Of a DNA stretch of 46,623 nucleotides, positions 16,552 to 24,993 are shown in pieces. Position 1 is the first letter of the stretch; each line of letters starts with the position of its first letter. Source of the DNA: Tissierellia bacterium (GTDB lineage Bacteria > Bacillota > Clostridia > Tissierellales > Sedimentibacteraceae); contig JAQVWY010000013.1 of assembly GCA_028709465.1 (NCBI GenBank), positions 1-46,623 of the forward strand, read 5' to 3'. The position numbers were made by a program, and so were the translations under genes. Under the pieces are notes generated by a model. The model searched no databases. It saw nothing but the letters and a program-made list of their open reading frames with translations, and was not told the DNA's origin.

Positions 16552-17475
16552 ATGAAAAAAAAAGATTTTATTTTAACACTTTTAGTTGTAATAATATGGG
16601 GAGCAAATTTCACAGTAATTAAACTTGGAGTAAAAGGTGTACCTTCAATGCTTTTAATATCCTTAAGATATTTATTCACCGCCTTTCCAGGTATATTTTT
16701 TATTAAAAAACCCAATATAGAATTTAAATATTTCATAATATACAGTTTAAATGTTGGTGTTTTACAATTTGCTTGTTTATTTTATGCATTACAAATAGGT
16801 ATGCCCGCAGGTCTGTCATCAATAATAGTACAAATGCAAGCCTTTATATCTCCAATTTTTGCCTATGTTATTTTGAAAGAAAAAATTACAATAAAGCAAA
16901 TAACAGGAATTATAATAGCAACTATCGGACTTTTTGTTGTAGGTCTGACATCTCACACTAATAGTTTTTCAAACATCCCTGTTATAGCTCTAATACTAAC
17001 AATATTAGCTCCTGTTTTTTGGTCTGCTTCAAATATTGTAGCTAGAATTTCTTCAGAAAAAGCTGCTGAAAAAGGAGAAAAACTTGACATGTTCAGTTTA
17101 GTCGTATGGTCAGGACTAGTGCCTCCCATACCAATGCTAATTCTATCAATTATTATTGACAAACCTCAAGCAATAATTAATGCAATAACTAATTTAACCC
17201 CAATTTCAATTTTTACCATTCTATACTTATCTTTTGGAGCAACCTTATTTGGATATGGCTTTTGGAGTATTTTAATTTCGAAATATCCAATGAGTAAAAT
17301 ATCACCACTGTCATTAATGGTACCTATAACAGGATTATTGACTGCAAGAATTGTTTTAAAAGAACAACTTTCATCAATGCAATGGCTTGGAATTTCTATA
17401 ATTCTAATAGGTTTGGTAATTACCAATATTGACTTTAAATTTATTATAAATAAATTTAAAGTCACCGAAACTTAA
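16552..17475 (+). CDS. DMT superfamily (EamA) transporter
   Basis: The 307-aa protein has ten hydrophobic segments in two EamA repeats, with the typical start ILTLLVVIIWGANFTVIKLG and the conserved first-repeat end (LKEKITIKQITGIIIATIGLFVVG) mirrored in the second (LKEQLSSMQWLGISIILIGLVI). Such proteins export amino acids or other metabolites; the substrate cannot be told from sequence. The only ribosome site, GAGGAG, is further from the ATG than usual. The gene ends in the strong hairpin at 17496-17543. Confidence 0.88.
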   Translation: MKKKDFILTLLVVIIWGANFTVIKLGVKGVPSMLLISLRYLFTAFPGIFFIKKPNIEFKYFIIYSLNVGVLQFACLFYALQIGMPAGLSSIIVQMQAFISPIFAYVILKEKITIKQITGIIIATIGLFVVGLTSHTNSFSNIPVIALILTILAPVFWSASNIVARISSEKAAEKGEKLDMFSLVVWSGLVPPIPMLILSIIIDKPQAIINAITNLTPISIFTILYLSFGATLFGYGFWSILISKYPMSKISPLSLMVPITGLLTARIVLKEQLSSMQWLGISIILIGLVITNIDFKFIINKFKVTET

Positions 17476-17495
17476 AAGCCCCCCTGAATTAATAT

Positions 17496-17543
17496 AAAAA
17501 GACAAAAGATATTAAGCAAAATACAAACATCTTTTGTCTTTTT
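17496..17543. terminator. Bidirectional terminator with perfect 15-bp stem
   Basis: AAAAAGACAAAAGAT (17496-17510) is exactly complementary to ATCTTTTGTCTTTTT (17529-17543). A-runs and T-runs at the two ends make it work in either direction, for the DMT transporter (plus) and the selenoprotein gene (minus). Confidence 0.85.
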
Positions 17544-17578
17544 TCTAACTTAATTACCAAGTTTTAACTAGTAAACTC

Positions 17579-17869
17579 TTAAACATTTATTGCAAGACCT
17601 CTGCTAAACCAGCTGTTAGAATAGTATATAACTGCTCCTTTTAACCTGTCAGTAAGTTTTGTTTTGTAAATAATTTTGATTCCTTCTGATTCTTCAACTA
17701 CATCGTCTTCGTATTTAAACTCATCCAGAGTTAATATAAATCTTGGGCCAGCTCATCCCCCTCCGCCAAAATTAATTCTTAACATTACATTTTCTGGAGT
17801 TTTTGATCTTTGCTTAATCCTGTTGAATTCATCAATCGCTTCTTTAGTAACACTTATTAAATTAGTCAA
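17579..17869 (-). CDS. HesB-like selenoprotein (in-frame UGA read as selenocysteine), 96 aa
   Basis: A frame begins at TTG 17869 with GGAGG six bases upstream. It runs MTNLISVTKEAIDEF to NFGGGG, meets TGA at 17755-17753 (residue 39), and continues without further stop for 57 residues: AGPRFILTLDEFKYEDD to RGLAINV, then TAA. The joint reads GGGG-U-AGP...LTLDE, matching the HesB-like selenoprotein family, whose Cys homologues have Cys at the U position followed by GP and L.LDE. Just after the TGA, AACTC-TGGAT-GAGTT forms a hairpin with GG in its loop about 27 bases downstream, within the usual range for a bacterial SECIS. The C-terminal CxC of IscA is absent. It is downstream of thioredoxin by 61 bases, with no terminator between. 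Selenocysteine machinery is not in the window. Confidence 0.82.
17716..17735 (-). promoter_or_regulatory. Candidate bacterial SECIS hairpin
   Basis: Minus-strand AACTC, loop TGGAT, GAGTT begins 20 bases after the UGA; flanking A/T pairs with one bulge may lengthen the stem. A G is present in the first two loop positions, as required for SelB binding. Confidence 0.6.
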
Positions 17870-17930
17870 TTTTGTCCTCCCTATTTTTTATATAGTTTAT
17901 AGTTTTCTATATCATTTTATCATTTATTGA

Positions 17931-18239
17931 TTATGCAAGCATTCCAAGTATTGCTTTCTTAGGTCTTGCACCAACCATAGTTTTTATTAATTTTCCATCC
18001 TTCATAACAGCTAATGTAGGAATGCTCATTACACTAAAAGCAGATGCCAATTCAGGCTGCTCATCTATATTAACTTTCCCTACTTTTATATCTGCAACTT
18101 CTCCAGCTATTTCATCAACAATAGGTGATACCATCCTACAAGGTCCGCACCATGGAGCCCAAAAATCTAACAATACTGGTTTATTTGAATTTAAAACTTC
18201 CTCTTTGAAATTTTCCTTGGTTATTTTTACTGTACTCAT
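17931..18239 (-). CDS. trxA: Thioredoxin
   Basis: Disulfide reductase of the cytosol. I start at ATG 18239, since GGGAG lies 8 bases before it; a TTG 18 bases upstream precedes that ribosome site. The 102-aa product has the active site WAPWCGPC (about residues 26-33) and the cis-proline loop SIPTLAV. It is divergent from a Crp/Fnr regulator. The HesB-like selenoprotein follows it on the same strand, so thioredoxin may act on that protein or simply share its regulation; that link is inference. Confidence 0.96.
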   Translation of the reverse strand: MSTVKITKENFKEEVLNSNKPVLLDFWAPWCGPCRMVSPIVDEIAGEVADIKVGKVNIDEQPELASAFSVMSIPTLAVMKDGKLIKTMVGARPKKAILGMLA

Positions 18240-18300
18240 ATTAATTTCTCCCTTCAATTATATATTATGGTATAATAATATCATAATTAAAATATTCTTC

Positions 18301-18315
18301 TGTGATTTAATCACA
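18301..18315. promoter_or_regulatory. Crp/Fnr-type operator in the trxA/regulator divergent region
   Basis: TGTGATTTAATCACA has perfect 6-bp arms (TGTGAT/ATCACA). It is centred at 18308, about 38 bases before the likely start site of the regulator (TATAAT at 18334-18339, poor -35). The half-sites are Crp-like, but the gap is one base shorter than in E. coli. Confidence 0.6.
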
Positions 18316-18368
18316 TAATAGAATTAAATATGATATAATTAAATTAAAAGTTTAATTAGAGGTATTAT

Positions 18369-19040
18369 ATGATTAATAAAAATGAAAACTTCATTATTGA
18401 AATACTAACATTTTGGGATAAATTAAATAGAGAACAGCAAGAGTTAATATTAAATAACGCGATCTATAAACCATATAAAAAAGGTGAAAATATCCATGGT
18501 ATTAACAATGAATGTGCTGGTATCCTTCTTATAAAAAGCGGAGAATTAAGAATTTACATATTATCTGAAGATGGTAGGGAAATTACCCTATATAGACTTG
18601 ACGAAGGCGAAACATGTGTTTTGTCAGCATCATGCATTTTGAAAAATATAACATTTGATGTTTTTATAGATGCTGAAAAGGACTGCGAAGTTATTCTGAT
18701 TAATCCAGCAATTTTTCAAAAAATATGTGATGAGAATATTTACGCCGAAAATTTCTCCTACAAAAAAACAATGGAAAGATTTTCAGATGTTATGTGGGCA
18801 ATGCAACAAATACTTTTTATGAGTTTTGATAAAAGACTTGCAATTTTTCTTTTGGATGAAGCATCTAAAAGTGGAAATGATTCAATACCATTGACTCACG
18901 AACAGATAGCAAAATACGTAGGTTCTGCTAGAGAAGTTGTCTCTCGAATGCTGAAATACTTTGAAACCGAAGGAATAGTTCAACTCTACCGAGGCGGATT
19001 AAAAATTGTTGATAAAAAGAAATTGAAAAACTTAATATAA
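18369..19040 (+). CDS. Crp/Fnr family transcriptional regulator
   Basis: The 223-aa protein has an N-terminal cyclic-nucleotide-binding-like beta barrel (about residues 20-125, GILLIKSGELRIYILSEDGREITLYRLDEGE) and a C-terminal winged helix (HEQIAKYVGSAREVVSRMLKYFETEGIV). The recognition helix SAREVVSR is close to those that bind TGTGA half-sites, which agrees with the palindrome upstream. Cys residues at about 79, 85 and 105 could sense redox or iron-sulfur state, but do not match the Fnr pattern. Its placement opposite trxA suggests it controls that operon and itself. Confidence 0.92.
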   Translation: MINKNENFIIEILTFWDKLNREQQELILNNAIYKPYKKGENIHGINNECAGILLIKSGELRIYILSEDGREITLYRLDEGETCVLSASCILKNITFDVFIDAEKDCEVILINPAIFQKICDENIYAENFSYKKTMERFSDVMWAMQQILFMSFDKRLAIFLLDEASKSGNDSIPLTHEQIAKYVGSAREVVSRMLKYFETEGIVQLYRGGLKIVDKKKLKNLI

Positions 19041-19207
19041 TTTAAACTAATAAATAAATTTTCTGTATGTATTCCATAGCCCTCTTTAACATGCAGATGG
19101 GCATTTTCTATTTTGTACTTTTCAGTATATTAAATGGCTTCGTATATTATTGTACAAAAATTAAAATAGAGAGGGAACTTTCTGCTATAAGATGTTTTTC
19201 GTAGTTA

Positions 19208-19735
19208 TTACAATGTTGAGCCAGTTTTAACAACAAAGGCGTATTCACATTCATTTTCACACCATGATGCAATCATTCTAAAGCCTCTTATGCTTTTTTT
19301 ATCTGGTGCATAATAAGAACTTAAAGCATAAGCAAAATGGTACTCAATTTCAAATTGACATTTACCATTAGTTAATTTAACAGGAATGTTTTTTATTTCT
19401 TTATCAGTGTAAATAGGTCTCCCTGTTTCATCTATTAAGATATCTGAAACATAAAATTCATTTGGGGGATTGCTTTCAAAAACAATTTCAACAATACTGC
19501 CATTCTCGAAATATGGAATATCACTTTCTGGTAGTTCCTTTAATATTGTTACAAAAGTGCTCTCCCTGTCATATTCCGACCTATTCCACTGATTCTTTGC
19601 AAAAACATAGTCTATTTTTTCATCTTTAATGGTTATTGTAATTTCAGGTGGCTCATTTGGTGAATTAGAAAGTAAACATCCCACTAGAAAAAAACTTATT
19701 ACTATACATATAAATAAAAGCATGCATTTTCTCAT
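19208..19735 (-). CDS. Putative lipoprotein, 175 aa, function unknown
   Basis: The signal is MRKCMLLFICIVISFFLVGC, giving a lipidated Cys at residue 20. The mature part reads as beta-rich, with a PNEPPEITITIKDEKIDY opening and a late C-N-E-C pair (SWCENECEY) that might form a disulfide or bind metal. AGGAGG is seven bases before the ATG. There is no recognisable domain. It is the third small lipoprotein gene in the window, placed downstream of two larger exported proteins on the same strand. Confidence 0.75.
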   Translation of the reverse strand: MRKCMLLFICIVISFFLVGCLLSNSPNEPPEITITIKDEKIDYVFAKNQWNRSEYDRESTFVTILKELPESDIPYFENGSIVEIVFESNPPNEFYVSDILIDETGRPIYTDKEIKNIPVKLTNGKCQFEIEYHFAYALSSYYAPDKKSIRGFRMIASWCENECEYAFVVKTGSTL

Positions 19736-20128
19736 ACCACTACCTCCTTTTAATTTTTATTTATTAAAAATTAAGACGTTTTTCATAAAATTCAGCACTG
19801 TTCATTATCCTGTACATAATAATATAGGTTTGCTCCCTTGTTATATTAGTTTTAAGAGAGAATTTTATCAATGAAATAAGCGTACCATCCTTTCTTCACA
19901 ATCATATATTTATCTGTAGCATGATAATCTATATAAGAAACGTTAACCCCTTACAAAAATTTTTAATCATATTCCCCTCCCAATTTATACATTTGAATGC
20001 AAACCATTTCATTTATTATAGCATATCAAATTAAATATTTATAGTTCAAAATTTCTCATCAATTAAAATAGCTTTCTACGATTATTAATTTCTAAAGAAA
20101 GCTTTAGTATATGGACAGTAGTGGGAAT
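19736..20128. other. 393-bp gene-free gap with a possible coding relic
   Basis: No intact gene. On the minus strand, 19950-19855 encodes 32 residues between two stops (YIDYHATDKYMIVKKGWYAY and flanks), which reads like protein but has no start or ribosome site. It may be a relic of a lipoprotein or secreted-protein gene. Nothing else is supported. Confidence 0.3.
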
Positions 20129-23100
20129 CTAATTAAAATATAGTAATTCATTTCCTTCTCTGTCTATTAAAATTAATTTTTCACCTCTTGAGACGCAGGC
20201 AACCTCATCCATAAAACATGGTGGGTTTGCAGTAATGTTATTGGAATATGCCAATCCTGTATATTCAAGAGGTATTGCTACTTCAAAGCTTGAATCAAGA
20301 AAACCTAATTTGCCATCTTTCATAACTTGCAATAAACCATATTGAAATTCATAGTAGTATCCTAGCATATCATATCCTTCAGGTGTTAATACTTCGCCTT
20401 CCAATGTAACGCCAATAGCATATAATTTATCATCTACTTTAAATATAGCATATGGAGAATGATAAATATAATCATAATCTGAAGGAAGATCCATTACATC
20501 TCTTTCTGGATAATTATCGTATATAAATGGTACAACTGGACCTGGTTCTACTTTTTCGTAAGAATAATGTTCCTGACCTTCTGGCCATACTCTTTTCAAA
20601 TATGGGAAATTTACATAACCCCATTTGCCATCTTTTTTAGCGAGCATTGGATAATTAGGATTTAAATCATATTTACTGCTGTTTTCCCTATATACTTCAC
20701 TTTTCATGCTTTCATATTCTAATGGAATTGCAACTTCTCCACTTGAATATATTACTCCGTATTTTCCATTTTTAGAAACAATGGCTACACCGTTAGAAAA
20801 ACCTGTTGCAGTGGAATATTGAGGCTCAATAACAAACTTACCTGTTGTATCAATATATCCATATAAATACTTTCTTCCTATTTTAGCTAATCCTTCTTGA
20901 AATTCAAATATTTCATCCTGATAATCCAGATATATTTCAAATACTTCATTTCCCTTTCTATCATAAAACACAAAGGTTCTATCATCACTTGCCTGTTTTT
21001 GCATCATAGCAAATCCTTCTGCAAATAAAGTATTTCGCAAGGATTGAGGATGCTTAGCAGGAATAATTACTTGATTATATATATTTTTAAATCCGAACAG
21101 ACCATTTTCTTTATATTGATATAATCCTTCCTGTATACGGCTTCTAAAACAATTTACTTTTAGAATTTCCTTTGTGTCCACATTTACTATAATTGTTAAT
21201 TCTTCATTATCACTGGATATTTTTATTGCTCTTTGATTATTTCCTAATGTTGTTCTATAATAGCCAAATGGTCCTTCCCCTATATTATCAATATCATAGT
21301 AATATCTACCTTTTTCTTCAAATAATACCTTGCCGTTGTTTAAATCAACACATTGAATAAAATCATCGGTACGAAGCAATAATACATCATCAATTTTTTC
21401 TATGTTTTTATATTCAATTAATGGCTTAGAATTTGGAATATTAATATTATTAACAATACTTAAATCGTTTAATGAACTAACTTCATTACCCTTTTTATCA
21501 ATATAAAACCATCTGCCATCTACACAAATTTTAGCGACTCCATATTTATATTGACTTAATGAAGTAACCTTTGTTATAATTTCTGAATCAGCAGTATTAT
21601 TAATAAAAATATTTTTTGGTTTTACAACAGTATTTGAATTTTCATTTTCATTTACTAAATAAACATTATTTTCAATTTCATCATAATATGCAATTCTATT
21701 TGAATCTGTTGATATAATTTGCATAGTTTTAGGTGTTTTTAATATTTCTTTGCCTTCTTTATTATAAATAATAGTTCTATAGCTATTTGGAACAGCCGCT
21801 TTAAATTTAAGCACTACATATTCACCAGTTCTGTTAATAGAATAACATTCTTCTCCTGAATTAAGAGGTTCTTTAATACCTTCTTTGTATATCTTGTCAT
21901 CATAGCTGTTTTGGTAATATACATGGCCATTTATAACCTCAAAGCTTTCATTACCAGATGTGTAAAAATTATAAACAGGTCCATTACTAATAGTCTTAAC
22001 TATATCATCGCTTACTTTAAATCCATAAAGCTTATTATCATTGCTAATAAAATAAATGCTGCCATCTCTGTACTTAAATGCGCTTGTAGGTTTTTCGCTG
22101 ACTAAAGTTATCTCATTAGTAGTTTTGTTTAACTTATAAATTCTGCTTAAATCATTTTCTACATTTTCCCTAAAGGCTATTAAATAATCAAAATTTTCTG
22201 TTTTATATCGGGGCATTCTAAAACCACGAGAATTTTCTGTTGAAGACCAATCAAGGGCATATCCGTTGAAAAACACCGGACTAGGTGCAACCCCAATTCC
22301 TACAGAAACAGGCTCTGAAACTGTATCGTCTGAATTTATTTTCACTTCATAGGAAGAACCCATACTTGCTCCACCTATATGATAAGTAAGATAAATTTTA
22401 CCATCTCTATTTTCAAAATAAGGATATGCATATGTTCCTTCTGGGAAATAAACATCATTTAAAGGCAAGTCATATATTTTCTTGTAGTTTTGTAAATTGT
22501 CTAAGGTCGCCTTATATATTGCTCCTTTATTACCTGCATAATATATATAATCTCCAAAAAGTATAAATTCCCCTCCATAATAATAAATCTTATCCTCTGG
22601 TTTGTGCTCACTAACATAATAATCATGAAGATTCAATACTTTAGGAACAAGATTTTGAGAATTTATAACAAGACCATTGACACTATCGAAATGATAATCC
22701 CAACCAAATTCATCCACCCCAAACTTCCAAGTCAAAGGAAAATATGTTACATCTCTAAATACTAACAAAGGATATACTTCCTTTTGATTGCTTATTACTT
22801 TACCGTTAATTTTAATGTTAAATGATGGTACAGATGCATAATTATTGTTATGATTTTTCGTTTTTGTTATATAATCACTATATGGGTAGCTAACATTAGT
22901 TTTGACGATTTCAAGTCCGCTTTTATTATTCCATTTAGTTTCTAATCCTAAATATCTGCATCCTGCGTAAGTCATTGGAAAATAGGTTATATCCTTATAA
23001 ATTATAAGTGGATATTCACTGTATTCATTGTTTATTACTTCTCCATTAATAGTTACTTTAAATGATGGTAATTTTACTCTTACGTTTGTTTGAGCATAAA

Positions 23101-23170
23101 CATTATTATAAGAAAATAATATGATAAATGATGTTAGGATTGTTAAAATATAAACAACTTTTTTCCTCAT
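20129..23170 (-). CDS. Large secreted WG-repeat protein with two stalk-type N-terminal domains, 1013 aa
   Basis: A signal peptide (residues 1-26, ending VYAQ) suggests export. Two ~75-residue repeats follow, each with LPSFKVTINGEVI or VPSFNIKINGKVI, then YPLIIYKDITYFP or YPLLVFRDVTYFP; they resemble copper amine oxidase N-terminal-like domains of Firmicute surface proteins. The middle (about 210-560) resembles DUF5050 beta-propeller blades (DYIYYAGNKGAIYKATLDN). The rest holds WG repeats (VAIVSKNGKYGVIYSSGEVAIPLEYESM, KKDGKWGYVNF). AGGAGG precedes the ATG. The domains suggest carbohydrate or protein binding outside the cell; no catalytic motif is seen. The preceding gene at 23296-24738 is also exported. 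Confidence 0.85.
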   Translation of the reverse strand: MRKKVVYILTILTSFIILFSYNNVYAQTNVRVKLPSFKVTINGEVINNEYSEYPLIIYKDITYFPMTYAGCRYLGLETKWNNKSGLEIVKTNVSYPYSDYITKTKNHNNNYASVPSFNIKINGKVISNQKEVYPLLVFRDVTYFPLTWKFGVDEFGWDYHFDSVNGLVINSQNLVPKVLNLHDYYVSEHKPEDKIYYYGGEFILFGDYIYYAGNKGAIYKATLDNLQNYKKIYDLPLNDVYFPEGTYAYPYFENRDGKIYLTYHIGGASMGSSYEVKINSDDTVSEPVSVGIGVAPSPVFFNGYALDWSSTENSRGFRMPRYKTENFDYLIAFRENVENDLSRIYKLNKTTNEITLVSEKPTSAFKYRDGSIYFISNDNKLYGFKVSDDIVKTISNGPVYNFYTSGNESFEVINGHVYYQNSYDDKIYKEGIKEPLNSGEECYSINRTGEYVVLKFKAAVPNSYRTIIYNKEGKEILKTPKTMQIISTDSNRIAYYDEIENNVYLVNENENSNTVVKPKNIFINNTADSEIITKVTSLSQYKYGVAKICVDGRWFYIDKKGNEVSSLNDLSIVNNINIPNSKPLIEYKNIEKIDDVLLLRTDDFIQCVDLNNGKVLFEEKGRYYYDIDNIGEGPFGYYRTTLGNNQRAIKISSDNEELTIIVNVDTKEILKVNCFRSRIQEGLYQYKENGLFGFKNIYNQVIIPAKHPQSLRNTLFAEGFAMMQKQASDDRTFVFYDRKGNEVFEIYLDYQDEIFEFQEGLAKIGRKYLYGYIDTTGKFVIEPQYSTATGFSNGVAIVSKNGKYGVIYSSGEVAIPLEYESMKSEVYRENSSKYDLNPNYPMLAKKDGKWGYVNFPYLKRVWPEGQEHYSYEKVEPGPVVPFIYDNYPERDVMDLPSDYDYIYHSPYAIFKVDDKLYAIGVTLEGEVLTPEGYDMLGYYYEFQYGLLQVMKDGKLGFLDSSFEVAIPLEYTGLAYSNNITANPPCFMDEVACVSRGEKLILIDREGNELLYFN

Positions 23171-23295
23171 TCTTGTTGCTACCTCCTAATATAATAATAA
23201 ATAATTTTTGTGGACTTTATTTCAAAGAAACTCACAAAGTTCAAAAATCCTTCTCATATTTTAAGCTCCGTCTCCAAAGTAGAGATGTAGACGTT

Positions 23296-24738
23296 CTAAT
23301 TTGTTTTTTTCCGTCTATATTTGACAAACATAAAGTTTAAAATAATTACAATTAATATTACAATAAATCCAATTGCTATTGATGTGAAATATCCAAAGGT
23401 TCTGTTTAAATATCCTTTGACCCTGTCTGATAATGTTACTTTTTCTTTGGAATAAAGGGTGAAGAAAAAGTCTTCTTCTGGCAATTCTTCTAAATAAGCT
23501 TTATATACATTATTATCATCTTTCTTTAATTCAACGCTACTATTGATTATATAAGGTGCTTCTTTTGGAGTTATTATTTTAATATTTAAATTATTAAAGT
23601 CCTTCCAATTTCTTGCTGGGTTTAATATATATTCGTATGTAAATTGAGGTTCTACTGTTTTTCTTCTATCCATCGTTCCATTTGTTTTGTAACTTACACT
23701 TACTTCTTTATTAGAATTTTTAGGAAATTCCACAGTATATACTAATGTAATTATACGAATTGACCAAGTTTGAGATCGTATATCTTCTTCTGTACAAATC
23801 CCTAAATTCTTATCTAAATATTTATCCAAAGATTCTGCATAGAGATTATAAAGTTGAACCTCTGACATGTGGCTGTTTGTCACGTTCTCATTACTATCAT
23901 ATTCTTTTAAATAATAATTTGCAAGTTCTTTTAAATACGTATCTATATCAATATCTTCTATTATTATTTCATATTCAAATTTATCTGTTTCTTCTTCAAG
24001 ACTTCCATTTGTATAACCTTTAATATCAAAATTAATATCTTCACCCAATACGTAGATTTCTAATGGCTCATCTAATGGTTCATCTTTTCTAATATGAGAA
24101 GCAATTCTAATATTGTTATCATCATCACGCTCAAAACGATTGAATCCATTTAGAATAATTTTTGTTTTTTCACTATTAAAGTCAAAACTTAAAGCAAAAT
24201 TAATATTGTCATCAATAGAAGATACATTAAATTTATAAAGCTTACCTAAATCATTTTCTTTAAAATTATTGGCTAAATATTTCTTTTTCCCAATGGACTG
24301 TAATATATTATCAATATTATAATCCGTATTTTTAGGTTCTTGGAAAGGATATCCTGATTCCTGCACAACATCTCCTAAATATACATTGTATGGAATAACT
24401 TCATCATCAGCAGTAATTTTTATATCATCTAGTGATAATTCGCTAAATCTTTCAATAAAAGGGAATGCCATTTTCACAGAAATAATTTCATCCGACGTAT
24501 TTTTCATTTCATAAACTGCCTCTACTTTAGCGCTAGGAGAATATGAATTTTCATAATCCATAGTAAAATCAAACAATAGATTTTCTTTTAACACTTCAAT
24601 AGGCGTATTTTTATCTACTGCCATAATACCTGTCGAAGGATAATCAGTCCAATATGTTGGTGCTGAATTAGCGTATACAATTGTGTTAAACAATAAAATA
24701 CAAATCATGATTAATATAATTTTTAAATATTTCTTCAA
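23296..24738 (-). CDS. Membrane-anchored exported protein, 480 aa, function unknown
   Basis: The start is TTG at 24738, seven bases after AAGGAG. The N-terminus KKYLKIILIMICILLFNTIV ends in YANSAPTYW, a cleavable signal. A long extracellular part rich in Asp, Glu and Tyr follows. Near residue 455 the segment FTSIAIGFIVILIVIILNFM crosses the membrane, and the protein ends KYRRKKTN in the cytosol. The NSAPTYW..YPS start of the mature protein and the beta-rich pattern recall DUF4424-type exported proteins, but I am not sure. It lies 125 bases upstream of the WG-repeat gene on the same strand and may form an operon with it. Confidence 0.7.
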   Translation of the reverse strand: MKKYLKIILIMICILLFNTIVYANSAPTYWTDYPSTGIMAVDKNTPIEVLKENLLFDFTMDYENSYSPSAKVEAVYEMKNTSDEIISVKMAFPFIERFSELSLDDIKITADDEVIPYNVYLGDVVQESGYPFQEPKNTDYNIDNILQSIGKKKYLANNFKENDLGKLYKFNVSSIDDNINFALSFDFNSEKTKIILNGFNRFERDDDNNIRIASHIRKDEPLDEPLEIYVLGEDINFDIKGYTNGSLEEETDKFEYEIIIEDIDIDTYLKELANYYLKEYDSNENVTNSHMSEVQLYNLYAESLDKYLDKNLGICTEEDIRSQTWSIRIITLVYTVEFPKNSNKEVSVSYKTNGTMDRRKTVEPQFTYEYILNPARNWKDFNNLNIKIITPKEAPYIINSSVELKKDDNNVYKAYLEELPEEDFFFTLYSKEKVTLSDRVKGYLNRTFGYFTSIAIGFIVILIVIILNFMFVKYRRKKTN

Positions 24739-24841
24739 AAAATCACTCCTTCTACATTTTAGACGTAAATAAATAGATATTTTGTTCCATTATGTAAAAA
24801 AAATATTTATATCATTATTATGAATAACTATAATAATTTTG

Positions 24842-24914
24842 TTATCCTGAGCGATAGTGAAGGATCTCATTGTTTGAAGCGGAGATTCTTCTGTCTACGC
24901 CTTCAGAATGACAG
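24842..24914. repeat. Complete copy of the dispersed palindromic repeat, reverse orientation
   Basis: It opens TTATCCTGAGCGATAGTGAA and closes CTTCAGAATGACAG. The ends are complementary, and so are the inner pieces AAGGATCTC and GGAGATTCTT. It matches the units at 46373-46605 read on the other strand. Confidence 0.75.
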
Positions 24915-24947
24915 GTTGTTACTGTTATTCATAGGAATGACAGAATA

Positions 24948-24976
24948 AAAAAGGACGGTTCCTATAAAGAATCGCC
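24948..24976 (-). terminator. Terminator of brnQ
   Basis: Minus strand GGCGATTC, TTTATAG, GAACCGTCC with a following T-run. It is close in sequence to the rplQ terminator at 26401-26436. Confidence 0.65.
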
Positions 24977-24993
24977 ATATAATTCGAAAATCA

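Noticed and set aside
17579..17869. Reading the TGA in the HesB-like gene as a nonsense mutation in a pseudogene
   Set aside because: The frame is clean on both sides, the TGA falls exactly at the family's Sec/Cys position, and a hairpin of the SECIS kind follows.
19855..19950. Minus-strand 32-residue segment that reads like protein
   Set aside because: Too short, bounded by stops, no start or ribosome site; noted only as a possible relic.
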